From Nemania diffusa (Eukaryota > Ascomycota > Sordariomycetes > Xylariales > Xylariaceae), in the NCBI GenBank assembly GCA_038501195.1, contig JBBPUQ010000004.1:1798001-1862000 (forward strand): DNA of 64,000 bases, given 5' to 3'. Under the pieces are notes generated by a model that saw nothing but the letters and a program-made list of their open reading frames with translations, had not been told where the DNA came from and did no database searches. The translations under genes were made by a program, and so were the position numbers. Shown in pieces: positions 11,804-24,490 of this stretch (the first letter of the stretch is position 1; each line of letters starts with the position of its first letter).

Positions 11804-12753
11804 GCATAGCTTATGCTCCCATGGCCATTTATTGCATAACCTGTCAAAAATTGTGAAGCTACGACTCATATTAATGAAGTACTTAAATCTAAACTAACTA
11901 GGTATAAAATATTAGATTTTGATTATACAGACTTTATTTTATAGATCTATCTCTTACTTTCACTACTATATCCTTTATTGTGAATACCGTCAATACTGTC
12001 ACTCTGCACGCAGTCTGTGTAGTAGACATATCTTTCATGGAAGACTTGCTCAATTGATGCGGCAGATTCGGCTCTTCACTTTGTGGGACGGGCTCTATTG
12101 ACGCCTCTTACCACGTTTACATCTCTATTGACGTCTATTTATACTTTATTTCGTTAGTAATGAGGCTCCAATTTATCAAACCATTATCTTCATCTTCTTA
12201 TACTATTTTAAGTGATAAGCGCTTAAGAGGAGAAATCCATCACGAACTGAATTGAATCGGGTTCAATACCTAAGCCTATAGCCTCTGTGGGTTTAATACA
12301 TATAGCTTTAGACGGAAATCTATTTTAGGACTAATAGCAGATCCAAACCTGTTCCTTAGATAAAAACCTTAGGCTAGCAGGTTAGGTATGTCCTCTCTTC
12401 TTTTACGAGCTCAATGACTTGGTTTATTCAAGTCCATCTTCACTAAGGAATGGCCGGAAACATTTTATCATTGTCCAAGTCTAGCGTTGGCGCACGGCTA
12501 TACAATCCAAGTCAAGGCGTGGGAGACCAAGAAAGGACAAAGAGCCCTACTGTCTTTGCTTGCTCAAACTATTGAAAGTGCGTGCCTGACGAACTCGGGG
12601 GAAATATGACCGCAACTGCGACGACAACTAGACTACTGCTAAAAGTCACATTTACTTAAGTATCGGAAAATATTTAGCGCTACACGTCAGATATCGACAT
12701 CTCAAACCTCGTTAGTCGGTGTATTAGGGTATACAGGGGTGCAGCTTGACACC
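11804..12753. other. Intergenic between RIX7 and kinase-like gene
   Basis: AT-rich spacer in a tandem gene pair. No supported gene, repeat or RNA. The frame of the next gene is open a few codons upstream of its ATG but only with a GTG. Confidence 0.5.
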
Positions 12754-14446
12754 ATGTCATCCCGAGAGGAACAAAGACTTCTGGGTCTAGAGGTAGCCAG
12801 ATACTTTGTCTCGAATCCAAAATACAGGTTCGAGGGTTTCGCCGGTCTAGGGCGTCACGGAGGTGCTCTGATTCTTTTTGAACAGGCGTCCGAAGAGAGG
12901 GCTGCGAGGAGAATGGTGATCAAATATTCTTATGGCCATCTATCACTTGACCCGGATTCGGACGCGGATGCCGATCTGCGGAACGAATACCATTGGCTCA
13001 AGAGGCTGCGAGGAGCCGAGCATATTGTACAATTGGTCCCCATGTCTGACTGCTCTATATTTATCCCCGGGGTATCTAGCAGCGAAGGAAGCAGCTCAGG
13101 AGGAAGTGTGTTAGGAGTAAGATCGCTTGGGAGGTCATGGTCTACGACATATTCGGCGTCAACCAGAAGTAGTAGTGAACCAGGCGAGAGAAGGTTTCCC
13201 ACATTTGCTGTCGAGTTTTTAGAATGGTTAGCACCCCCAAAGCCACCTGTTCTCTGGTCTCCAACGATCGGGACTTCTGTGATCAGAAATATCCTACCGA
13301 TTTTTACAACCTCTGTCGCCGTTCGAGGACCCCGCTGACTTTTTATCCGGATAGGGGCACACTTAACACGTTTCGGGCAAGACTTCTTGAAGCCGGGGTA
13401 GAGAGGCTTCCCAGTCGCTTGATATGGAGGCTCTGGCTTTGCAGTAGGTATTCACCCCCCCTTTTATAAACCATGATTACTAATGACGATGAAATGGCAG
13501 TGGTCCGCCAATGCGTCGCAATGGCTTTTCCGCCGGATTTAGACATCGCCGATGATGAAGCGGTCCCACAGGTAGAGCGAGAGGTCATAAAGCCGCAGCG
13601 TTATGCGACCATAACCCAGAACTCGGCGCACCACGACAACTTTGTGTTCGCTGAGCCGACTGATATGCTAGGTAACGAGCATGAGCCGACGCTTCCTGTG
13701 CTCAAGGTAAGTGATATCTTCACGTAGAGTTGAAAAACTGTAGTTCCCGTTAGCGAGAAGGCAAGGCACAAGATTGTCATCTAATCTGAATAATAGCTCA
13801 TCGATTTTGGCCGCGGGAAGCTAATGCCAGAAGAAAGGGGAAGAGAGTATGTTAAACCCCCAGTATGATACACATATTAGCTTTTCCTACGTCCCCAACT
13901 GACTAGATCTCCTCCAGCTTCATACCTGATCATCCGGACCAATTTGGGAGCAGGGTGAACCTCCTCTATGCAGCCCTGGTATGTCTTCTTCGGCACATGG
14001 CAATTCCTGTTTCCAAAAAAAAAACGAAAAAAAAAAAGCAACTGACTTCTTGTTCCTAGTCTTGTATGCGACTATGCTGTCTCACCGGCCACGGAGACGA
14101 TTTCGAACCTCTCGACGAGCCGGTAGAGTACTACTGGACCGTAGATAGACAGAACTACGGAGTGAGGACCATAGCCCCGGCAATCCTGAGAAACAACGGA
14201 TATATCGACACGCAGCTACGGACTCTCCTAGTGAGGCTTATGGTCCTGGAACTGGGCGAGACCCCGACTCTGGAAGATGTGCTGCGGGAGACGGAAGCGG
14301 CCGTCGCCGAAAAGGGGCCCGACCACCCGCGGCTTAGGACGGCCATGGCATCTCTGGTGAACCTTTCCGAGACGGACGAGACTATTAGACAGATCATCCA
14401 GAAACATATTTACGATCCGTGGGAGGAAGAGGAGGATGAGGAGTAA
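12754..14446 (+). CDS. Fungal protein-kinase-like protein, probable pseudokinase
   Basis: Exons 12754..13226, 13355..13443, 13501..13706, 13797..13846, 13918..13978 and 14060..14446, giving 421 aa; each join keeps frame and restores a family block. Kinase elements in order: Gly loop GLGRHGG (about residues 31-37), beta-3 Lys57 in VIKYS, alpha-C Glu78 in RNEYHWLKRL, a long Ser-rich insert (about 105-145), WGTL hinge-like block, a catalytic-loop position reading NSAHHDN (228-234), and metal-binding DFG at 259-261. The catalytic-loop Asp (expected five residues before Asn234) is Ser229, so phosphotransfer is unlikely. The last exon ends in an acidic tail. This resembles a fungal-expanded family of kinase-like proteins with an unknown role. 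Start chosen at ACCATG, the first ATG in frame. The intron before the last exon holds two A runs split by CG. Confidence 0.75.
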
Positions 14447-15159
14447 ATAATGAGCAAGATAGGTTGCGATGTTATTGTTAATAGAACGAATCCATGCTAG
14501 AGCTCTTGGATTAAATGTAAATCGACCGAATGTAAATTAAGTACCTAGTATTACATAGACTGGCTTCTAGTTAATTAAGTATGCAATAGTATGCAATAAC
14601 TGAAGCACTAACCTATCTAGTGTTTTTAGCGGAAGTAGTTCGACTTATAGATGATTCTACGCACTTCACACAATAATTATGGGTGTATTATGTCGACCAC
14701 ACATTAAAGCTCACTAACACCCTGTGTAGCGAGATCTACTTACGCTCGATTGAGTTATATTGCAATAGTGTTCTCGTGGTTATAAGAGGCACAAGCAAGT
14801 ATGAACACTTCAACACATGTGAGAAGAATTTCGCGTTGTCACTAGCGTTAACTGCACTGCATTTGTCTGAAAAAGTGTGAGGATCCCAATTCTAAGTATA
14901 TCTCTATACCCAGATCATATCTAGCATAACCGGAAACTCTAAAACTGAACCAACTCCAACCTTCTAGATGGCAGTTCGAACTCCGGTATAACCTGCGACC
15001 GAGGGCTTGCTCTGGGGAGAAAGTATCATTAAGAGGAGATGGATATATGATTGCGCCTAACCACGGGCGCCGCCACGGTCTAGTCTATAATACACTCGTT
15101 GGCCTATCCGTCTATGCAAATGCTTTATCGTTACACGTCCGCCTCGTTGCGGTGATGAT
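14447..15159. other. Intergenic, convergent 3' ends
   Basis: Between the kinase-like gene and cytochrome c, whose 3' ends face each other. No supported gene or repeat. Confidence 0.5.
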
Positions 15160-16050
<891 letters not shown>

Positions 16051-16818
16051 TTTGACGGTTGTGTGGAAATTGATGGAAAGAAAATATACAGAGTGTAATT
16101 ATGGATTAGTAGTACAACGGGTGAGCGTCGTTCTATCGCGGACTACGGCAGGGTGAGAGATGTTGGTCGTAGGAGTTGGCCAAGAAGAAAAGGAAAAAAA
16201 AATTGAGGCAATCCGGATTTAATAGAAAGACAACATGAGCTCAGCACCTGCACCTTGCATGCCACTAAGATCCATGTTTGGCAACGCCTTTGAGCCACAA
16301 TTGTGGGCCAGCCCGCTCCACGCCGCTCCCGGTCGGCCAATCACACGCGGGCTGAAATAATCCAGCTCCGAGGGAATCCGGTTCTACGGATATACGTACT
16401 TTTTTGTTCTCAAGCCAGATCGAGCTAACGAGAAAAACTCGCGACAAGGGCCCGTTTTCCCCTGATGATGAAAAAGATGATGCTTAGTCCTTAGATAGTG
16501 TAGGCACGCATCTGCCCGACCTACCTTACCTACCCACCTAGATACATACCCCCTACCCTGTAGTATTATATGCACACACCGGGGCTTCATAAAGAGTATC
16601 TAGTTATCCGTAATAAAAAATTATATGGCTTGGGATATCTACATTGTACGCTAATTTGCTACCTCTATCTATCATGCGGATTCGAGTCAGGTTAATTAGG
16701 ACTCCATTTATGAAGCTATCGTCTTAACGTAAAGCTACGGCGGCGTTAGCGAATGGCACACTTGCCCAGTGCTCAGTGCTCTTGTAATTGAGCATCCGAT
16801 CTCTGGAGCCGAGCTGTC
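16051..16818. other. Divergent promoter region cytochrome c / membrane protein gene
   Basis: About 770 nt shared by two divergent genes. It contains an A run (about 16194-16202) and a CGGCCAATCA box. No coding signal. Confidence 0.5.
16337..16343 (+). promoter_or_regulatory. CCAAT box (CGGCCAATCA context) upstream of cytochrome c
   Basis: CCAATCA about 290 nt from the cytochrome c start and about 475 nt from the divergent gene. Fungal HAP/CBC complexes bind CCAAT and control cytochrome c and iron-linked genes; use of this site is inference. Confidence 0.4.
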
Positions 16819-18034
16819 ATGGCTTCACAGACGACTTATATACCTCGGTTCCTTCTCCCTCAGTACGGTCCGATGTGGCGAACTGCTCTACGGTCCGTCG
16901 CTTTTGCTCGGCCTCTCAACGTAGAGGTCGGCCATGTCATGGTACGCTATGCCTCTAATGTGGCATCAAGGAGGCCCACCGCCCTGAAAATCGCGGCGAC
17001 GAAAGTCGCGGCGCAAAGGGCTGCCTCGCACAAATCCTCCGCCGCGAAAGCAGCGAAGGCTTCTGCACCCACCAGACCAATCCCCAAAACTGCCGCACAG
17101 GCCGCCGCGAAGACCACTGCGGTGCCTCCTACAAAGACTACTGCGGTTCCTACTGCAAAGACTATTGCGAAGCCTGCTGCGAGAACGCCTGCAACGACCT
17201 TTGTACGGAAAGCTACAACACCTCCAACTCCTACAGCGAGTAAACCTGTAGTCCAGGCTGTCGCGCCAGAGCCTGCCGCTGCTCCCCCGCCAGTCGACCC
17301 CTCCAAACCCATCGTGCTCGAGAAGCCCGAGCGGTTCAACCCCCCCTCGCACGGCGCCCGACTCCCGCGGTCCACACCGAAGCACTATGGCGGGCCCATG
17401 TCGACAGGGGAGATTCAAGCACAGCGTCTGAAGTCATATCCCGGCCTCCCGCCCCCGCCAAACACCTGGTCGCACTGGTTCATCAACAAGCGAGGATTTC
17501 ACCTGTTCATCACACTGGTAAGCCCGATCTATTCACGAGCTAGCTTACCCCTCACCCTCTATACTCCCCTCCCCTCTCGCCTCACATCAGATTACTAACA
17601 GATAATCCACACGACAGGGCACGTTGACCTCGCTGGCACTATACACCTTCGCGGCCAACTTCAACGCCAACTCGCCCTACGCGGACCTGATCCCCCCCAT
17701 CGGCGAGTTCCCGCGCCACCCCTTCCAGTACATCGGGGTCTGCTTCGACGTGTTCCGCATGAACGAGCTGTACGAGTCGGAGCAGGCCTCCGAGAAGCGC
17801 CGCCGCAAGGTCGAGGACGTCACCAAGCGCAACGAGTACCGCAAGGCCCACGGCCTCGGGCCCGAGGTCGGCCTCTTCGGCAGCAAGGCCTCCCCCTACG
17901 CCCCGGAGGAACCCCTCGCGGAACCTGCCGAGGCTGCGGATGCTGCTCCGGTGGAATCGAAAGAGCCGGAGCCGAGCGTGGCTGTGGAGGTCACGCCTGA
18001 TGGGAAGAGGAAGAAGTTCTGGGGAATTTTTTGA
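16819..18034 (+). CDS. Fungal mitochondrial-type single-pass membrane protein, function unknown
   Basis: Exons 16819..17517 and 17618..18034, giving 371 aa. The N-terminus (MWRTALRSVAFARPL, later VRYAS) looks like a mitochondrial presequence. Residues about 45-155 form an Ala/Lys/Pro/Thr low-complexity linker with imperfect repeats of KTTAVPP/KTTAVPT type. A conserved-looking region begins at STPKHYGGPMSTGEIQAQRL, followed by WSHWFINKRGFHLFITL, a predicted membrane helix (about residues 227-247, FHLFITLGTLTSLALYTFAA), then a soluble part with FPRHPFQYIGVCFDVFRMNELYES and a basic helix SEKRRRKVEDV. The tail is acidic and ends KRKKFWGIF. I do not recognise a named family; proteins of this layout occur widely in Pezizomycotina. 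Inner-membrane location is inference. Divergent from cytochrome c. Confidence 0.8.
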
Positions 18035-18238
18035 TCTGTTGATCGTACATGTGTACCTATCCTACGGCAGTCGGAGACCATGCATCGGAGCAGCACTCCC
18101 TGCTCTTATAAAATACACACATATGGCATAGCACATGGCCTAACAAGAAAGACATATAAGCACATTTTACTTCGTAGATTCTAGATTTTTGGTATCATAA
18201 GTAGGTAGATAGTGACATGGCGTGACCGAAGGCAAATA

Positions 18239-19571
18239 TTATGCTAACTCAACACCATCCAAGCCTTCTAAGACCTCATCTGCCACACCTCCCCTTCCTA
18301 GTATCTTCTCCACGATAGTGCTTATAAGCGTGATCTTCGACCCGCCCCGCGGCGCCTTCCACACGCCTTCCACATCGCCCGTCTCAGCCGCCCGCAACCC
18401 CGATTCCTTCGCCACGGCGGCGCCATGCCCCCACGCAGCTGCGTTGACGGCGTTGGGCACGCCGGGAGCTGTTAATCGCGAGGGCGGGTCGATGGTGCGT
18501 ATGGACAGCAGGCGCAGACCCCGCGGTCCCGCCTTCGCCTCCGCGCCGTCGTCGTCAATCTCCATCGCCGCGGCCTCGGCCTCTACCTCGTCTATCTCGC
18601 CGTTGTCGGCTGCGCCGACCGAGACCGCGAGCGCGCAATCGGCGACGGCGAGCTCTTCCTTGGAGGGGTCGAAGATGATGTTCTCGCCCACGGCCATGAC
18701 GAGGAGTGTTATAGGGGGTCGCGAGGCAGTGGTTGTGCCATTGCTACTGCGCGCGTAGATGAATTGCGAGGCGGCCCAGTCGTCGTCGAACATGGGGTCT
18801 TCGTCTCCCTCGGATTTTAACCGCGGGAGGCGCGTGGCGAGGAGTGCGAGGTGCGTTGTGAGGCTGAGGAGTGGGAGGGGGTAGGAGAGCGGGGGGGAGA
18901 TGAGTATGATCTAAGCGTTGGTGTTAGTAGTTGTGCTTTTATTGTATGCATCGTGTGATAGAAGAGTATAGGACTAGAAAGGAGAGTAGAGGAGTAGATA
19001 GGAGAGTTCCAAAACTCACGTCTAAGTATAATTTCCAGTGAAACCGCCGGTTAATCCATAGCTTCTTGGTGAGCTCGCCGTCGGCTAGCAGCGCCTCGCT
19101 TAACATGGTCGCGAGGAACACGGTGCCGCTGTCGTCGTCGCGATACCCCGGGATCTCGACGGACAATTCCAGCCAGTCATTCTCGCCACGGCGTTCATCT
19201 TCGTCTTCGTCGTCCTTGTCTTCCTCTTCTGCTATAGCTGTTGGTTTTGATGTCTCTTGGCCTTTACCCTTCTGTTGCTGCTTTCGTATCCGCTGCCTCT
19301 GCTGTTTGGAGAATTGGTCCTCATTCAGTATTAATATACCCGAGGTCTTCTCGACTACTGCCTTCACGCCCACGACAGCCTCCGTTCCGTCTGCGAAACA
19401 TACGCGTGCGCTGCCGTTCGCGCCCGGCAGGATCCCCGTCTCGGCAGTCAGCGGGCGAAATTGCGTGGCGATTCGTCCATCGGGCCGCAACGGTGGTGTG
19501 AGGCTAAGTGTGCTGTGGAGGTAGGCGAGCTCGGCAGGCGAAAGCAACAGGTGTTGCGACGTCGACGCCAT
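18239..19571 (-). CDS. RRP42: Exosome core subunit Rrp42 (RNase PH-like)
   Basis: Exons, in transcript order: 19020..19571 and 18239..18910, giving 407 aa. The start (LSPAELAYLHSTLS...) and RPDGRIATQFRPLTAETGILPGANGSARV match the Rrp42/EXOSC7 N-terminal RNase PH fold (DGR..., then GSARV). Further blocks: VVGVKAVVE, LWINRRFHWKLYLD and, late in the protein, ITLLVMAVGENIIFDPSKEELAVADCALAV. Rrp42 is one of six ring subunits of the nuclear/cytoplasmic exosome; eukaryotic ring subunits are catalytically inactive. It is longer than yeast Rrp42 because of an acidic insert (EEEDKDDEDEDERR) and a second Glu/Ala-rich insert near residue 290. Convergent with the membrane-protein gene (204 nt apart), divergent from the SDR gene. 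Confidence 0.88.
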
Positions 19572-20802
19572 GGTGGGGGGACGGCGATTGGTTTGATGAA
19601 GTTATTCGGTCATAAATGTTATGTACTTGTCGTTTGTGGAGAGAAAGGATGCTATTCCGTGGTTACTCCCTTTGGATGTTATTTCGGTCCGGTCGTTTAT
19701 CGCTAACAATATTATAAGGTAGGTAGTTAAGTAAATATTTAAGTTTTCTTTTCTTTTCTTTTCTACCTTGTAACTATGTCTCGTACAAGGCTGCACACGT
19801 GGGGTTGGTTGCAGGTACCTAACCTTTTTTTTGAGCTGAGCTCCGCGAAAGCAATTGATTGGCTAGAAATTGATTGTGGCTGAAGCTGGTTGGTGGGGCA
19901 GGTTTTTTGAGGCTGATGCACCTCCGGACTACCTAGGTACTTACAGGATACAGGATACAGAACGTCAGAACTAACTATAACCTTGCGAGCGATAGTGGTT
20001 AACACCTATGCTGTCTAAGTCCGTCATGCGACAGGCGCCTTTTCCTTATCGAATAACAGGGGATCTTTTAATGACTAATCCCCGAGCTGAGTGTAACTAT
20101 GAAACTCTCAAAGAGCCAGCTAACAAACAGGTGTAGTAGTGTACTATGTTATGTCGGTACGCCTCAGTTTCAGAATTAAATTCGTTAATGGGCGATCATT
20201 CTTCCTACCTTCTATTTATTTATCTAGGTGATTACAAACGTAGGATGAGCTTAAATCTATCTAGGCAATGCAATCGAATCAATCGGGTAAAAGATCCGCC
20301 TCCCAAGTCTCCGGTTCTAGACTAGGGTTTGGCTGTCTGTAAGCCTTCTCGTGGGTCCGGAGACAAACTACGGCTGAACAAGCTACCGACTCACATCACG
20401 ATGCTAGGAAAGTCACCGAAGAGCTACTAGGAATAGGCGTAGCTGACTACCAAACTTGGCCTATCTCTCTTCGAGATAGCAGTTTAACAGGCATTGACCA
20501 AGAAATAGTAGGAGTATCTACTCCCAGTCCTGTTGATTAACCTCGGGAGACTAGGCGCGATCGGTCGCCGCGTTTTGTAAGCTGGATTCATCGTGAAGGA
20601 CGAGTTGCGGCCGATATTCTGAGCGCATGTCTGATTCCTTTTCGAACGATTTGTATAAGAGATGAGGTAGAAAATAGAACAAATTCCCATGATAGCTCCA
20701 GCCATTCTTCGTTCTCAAGCTCGATGCAGGCTTCCACTTTCGAATTCGGTGCCAATTATTATCACTTGAGAATCCAGTTCCCTCTAGCAGGCTGACAGCA
20801 AC
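19572..20802. other. Divergent intergenic region RRP42 / SDR gene
   Basis: About 1.2 kb. Holds a TACCTAGGTA palindrome (19930-19939), a TTTTCTTTTC-type pyrimidine tract near 19745-19765 and CCAAT-type boxes on the minus strand near 19855. The long minus-strand frame at 20551-21009 is the antisense of the SDR gene and not coding. Confidence 0.5.
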
Positions 20803-22496
20803 ATGACGAATAAACTCCCTGGCTTGCTTTCCCAAATCTATATGAAATGGGTCCCAATAGCCCTCCCGCCGCCGGATAGCTTCAAGGGGCAAACCGCCGT
20901 CGTGACAGGAGGGACAAGCGGTCTCGGGCTTGCTGCCGCGGCCCACCTCGTGAACCTTGGCGCATCTGAGGTTATAATCACTAGCCGCAACCCAGCGCGC
21001 GCGGAACAAGCCCTCACAACCCTAGAGAAAGAGACTAGCGTCCGCAGCAAGGGCGTTGTCCGCGTCGTTGAGCTCGATATGAACCGCTACGACTCGGTAG
21101 TTAAGCTAGCAGAGGAGGTGAAGAAGATCCGGCCTGGGAAGGGAGGTGTCGACTTCGTGCTATTGAATGCTGGCGTTATAGGCACCGAGTATAAGACGGT
21201 GGATGAGGGATGGTGAGTATCAATTTATTTCTCCTATCTCCCCCCTTTTTCTCTCTTCCTAGGTGTATTTCATGCCACTCCTCTATATTTAGCAAAGCAC
21301 CAGCCAAGAAGCAGGAATGCAGGAGGCAAAAGAAAGGGGAGATCACTACGCCGAAGAGCAACCAGCCAACAAAGTCGTAATTTGTAACAGGGATCAGAAC
21401 GTACAAGTCAACGTCCTCAGCACAACCCTCCTCGCCCTCCTCCTCCTCCCCTGGATGAAGACCGAGCGCGCGAACCGGTCCTCACCAGCACACATCACCA
21501 TAGTCGGCTCCGGCGCCCATACCGCAACCGACGCCGCCGCCTGGGCGCGCTACATCGCCCAAGACGGCGGCGTGCTGGCGCACTACCGCAACGAGAAGAA
21601 CTGGCCGGGCCCGAACCCCATGTACGGCGTCACGAAGACGATGGTGCATTACGCGGCCAACGAGCTCGCGGAGCTAGCCAATGGGAAGGACGGTCGGTAA
21701 GAACTTGTTCTCAACCCTCCTTTTCCACCTTTTTTCCTTTTTCCCCTTTTGTGATTTATTCGTTATCTGTCCGGAAATATTAGATCAAACTCACATTGTA
21801 CGGCACAGCCCCGAAGTCATCGTCAATACAACCTGTCCCGGCGTCGTACGAACACAGCTCGCACGGAACTTGACGGAGGACAGCCGGCTATTCACGATCG
21901 CCGTGGCCGTGTTCCACGGGGTGCAAGGGAAGACCGCCGAGAGTGGCGCCCGAACGCTGATCGCAGCTGGGCTTACGAAGGAGGAGGATAATGTAAGAAT
22001 CTCTTTTCTATTTTGCCCCTCTCTTGCCTATTCTCCTCCTCACGGGTATCTCCATATGCGGCTCGTTTTTACAGTAGCTACATATCTATCCAGCTCATGT
22101 GCTATTTGCTTATTCATAGATATGCGCCGGCTCGGTTACTATATCATACATACTAACCAAAAGTGGCAGGGTAAATTCATCCGGTTTTATGGATCTGAAG
22201 AGGAATATCAAAAGTGAGTACTCCCCCACTATCTTTCTACTCCTCCCACTTTGCCACCACTGCTTTGTTCGTATCTCTACGCATAGGAGTTCACTATTTT
22301 ATCTCCCACTTACCTAATCCCTCAATATCGGGCTGGATGACTTATTAGCTTCCTGAACTACAGACAATCAGAAGTATTATTCACCAGCGACAATGGCCGT
22401 CGTATTCAGGCATCTATATGGTCTGAGATCACAAGCGAGCTCTTTGCCAAGGTACCCGCGGCCTACTCAGCTCTTAAAGCATTAGAATTACAGTAG
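20803..22496 (+). CDS. Short-chain dehydrogenase/reductase
   Basis: Exons 20803..21212, 21391..21696, 21809..21992, 22170..22213 and 22364..22496, giving 358 aa. Rossmann-fold NAD(P)-binding motif TGGTSGLG sits near residues 36-43, the NAG motif in LLNAGV near residue 124, the catalytic Ser region in IVGSGAH and the active-site YGVTK (Tyr...Lys) later in exon 2. A helix-rich N-terminal extension (KLPGLLSQIYMKWVPIALPPP) precedes the fold. The layout resembles SDRs often found near fungal natural-product genes, but no backbone enzyme is nearby, so a cluster role is not supported. Substrate unknown. The last two introns end at CAG sites with clear TACTAAC or similar branches. Start at the first in-frame ATG; the C-terminal 60 residues depend on two short exons whose joins keep frame. 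Confidence 0.85.
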
Positions 22497-22972
22497 AAAT
22501 CTATTTGGTTCAGGGGTATGCTATATTTTTGATTTAGATAGATATTTAGAACATCTTAAGTTGATCGGTTCTATTTTTCTCACTATCTAATCCCACGTGC
22601 GTTTAACACACCATAGCTTTGAGTTATACCTTTATGAGTAGGTAGTTAGGTAGTTTCTAGGGTTATACATAACTTTAAATTCCTGCATTGTAGTCTTCTA
22701 GGCTACCGTCTAGTAGTACACGAGGGACAGTGTGAATTATCTATATTGTATTACATGGGTTAACGACTAGAATAGCCATACCTGTTGCTATTTATTAAAC
22801 ATACAGGTAGACCCCCTTGTCGTTCCCGGTATAGATGCGGGCCGCGTAATGTAAAGTACATATAAACACGAAGGCGAATGACTGGCCGTATATACTTGCT
22901 CAAAACCAACTATTCATAGACCACTACCCATTCACTCGCTTTCTACCGGGGTCAATAGTCAAGTGGTTTAGA
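22497..22972. other. Intergenic, convergent 3' ends
   Basis: Between the SDR gene and ATE1. AT-rich; nothing else seen. Confidence 0.5.
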
Positions 22973-24490
22973 CTAGAAACGCCTAATATCTAAGCAGAGC
23001 TGTGGCATGATATCAAGACCGACGGCTGCCGCCATTTGCGCCAGTTGGCCTTTTGGGCCGGCTCCGTGGCTAATATCTTCGTCTTCAGCTTGCCATTGGA
23101 ATACGTCGACTGCAGGGAAGATGCCTGCTTTGAGTCGTACTGGGATGTTATCATAGTCATATGACATTATCTCATCCATCGGCGGAAGACCGGGCATGTC
23201 GCTATCGAGAAGTGAGATATATTCTGTGTTGCTGCCCCTGCCGCGCTCTTCATTGTCTCGTTTACCTCCATCCGCCATAGAGATATCCTCTTGGCTCTGC
23301 TTTGAATCAGTTACTTGATCATTGCCATTGCTCGAAAGGTCGAGATACCCGCGACTATCGAATTTAGCGAGAATTTCCTTGGATACTTCTACCCACTGCA
23401 AATTATCTGGGTCTAGAATCTGTTTAGGCGAGTATTCCATCTTGTATCGCATTTTTGGGCAGCTGTGTATGTAATAGCCCGGGTACCACCAACGGTAATT
23501 GCCTTCAATGGCTAGCGCAATTTCCCGTAAGGCTGATAGCTTACCAGGACCCCATTCATTTATGGACTCGTGATATAGGAAGTAGACCGAGCTAACACTG
23601 TTAGGTAGAAGGTCAAGAACCCCTACTGCAACGAGTCGCCCGTCAAGCCGGTAACACTGATGGTAGGAGCCAAGGCGCTTTTCCTGTCCATCTGGCATAG
23701 CAACAGTCTCCCGCTTCAATGGTGAATTGCAGAGAAACTTGGTGAATCCCGCGCGAGATATTTCGGAGCTGGCATCTCGGTGGACGACGCGTTGATAATT
23801 TTCATAAACTGCATATTTCTCCTCGGTGAAGTCATCTGGCTCTAATGTCACATCTAGGGAGTGCGCAGGCTCGGGCGGGTGCCTTAGCGATTGGCTCTCA
23901 CTCTCGTGGATCCTCTCTATTAGGTGGAATTCGTTTTTTCGCCTGTGCGCCTGTTCACGTGATTTGGGATATCGACGAGCGGCCTCTTTGATGTAGGCAT
24001 CGCCGATGACAAACCTATTAAAGCGGTTTAACGTCTGCCGTTGGTCTTTGGTAGGTCGGAAGCGGGAAGAATCTATGCGAAGGGTGTAGTGAGGGCAGCA
24101 GGCGTCCCGCGGATTCGGCCGGTATAGGAGAGTTCCCGATCGCCTCCATGATCTATCAACCAAGGCCTGGTAGCATGATGGTCTCATAGAAATCGTGCGT
24201 GTATAGTAGGATCGTCCTAGAGCAGCCAGACACGTCAGATATGCTCAAATCACGGCTCCTATGTTGGCCTGAGAGCGAATTTGGGCGACAGCCAACAGCG
24301 TGACGCCCATAGGGGCTCGTGGGCCATTTTCTTCCCCATAGTCGACAGAGAAAGCTGCAGCCGTCATAGGTTGAAGCACGAGGCACCAGGATGGTGGTCC
24401 GAGGACTGTACATGAACGAAACTAGGTGAACACACGCTGTGACTGACCGTTCTCATTGCGATGGCAGTAGCCGCATGTAGACGATGACAT
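22973..24490 (-). CDS. ATE1: Arginyl-tRNA--protein transferase
   Basis: Exons, in transcript order: 24448..24490 and 22973..24216, giving 428 aa. The 43-nt first exon encodes MSSSTCGYCHRNEN and supplies the conserved CGYC motif (residues 6-9); a 231-nt intron (GTCAGT donor, TCTAG acceptor) then joins to GRSYYTRTISMRPSCYQALV. Other family blocks: RSWRRSGTLLYRPNP, CCPHYTLRIDS, FRPTKDQRQTLNRFNRFV, YHQCYRLDGRLVAVGVLDLLP, SSVYFLYHES, and YYIHSCPKMRYKMEYSP. The enzyme adds Arg to N-terminal Asp/Glu of proteins, creating N-degrons for Arg/N-end-rule degradation. The intron contains an 85-codon open frame that is not part of the protein. The last about 110 residues are a poorly conserved tail. Convergent with the SDR gene. 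Identification firm; first exon chosen because it restores CGYC. Confidence 0.93.

Noticed and set aside
12739..12753. In-frame GTG upstream of the kinase-like gene
   Set aside because: GTG is not a usual nuclear start in fungi; ACCATG at 12754 is a strong context.
20551..21009. Minus-strand frame of 152 codons
   Set aside because: Antisense of the first SDR exon; composition not protein-like and no splice support.
24156..24413. 85-codon minus-strand frame next to ATE1
   Set aside because: It overlaps the ATE1 intron in another frame, shows no family similarity, and the CGYC exon upstream explains the gene better.
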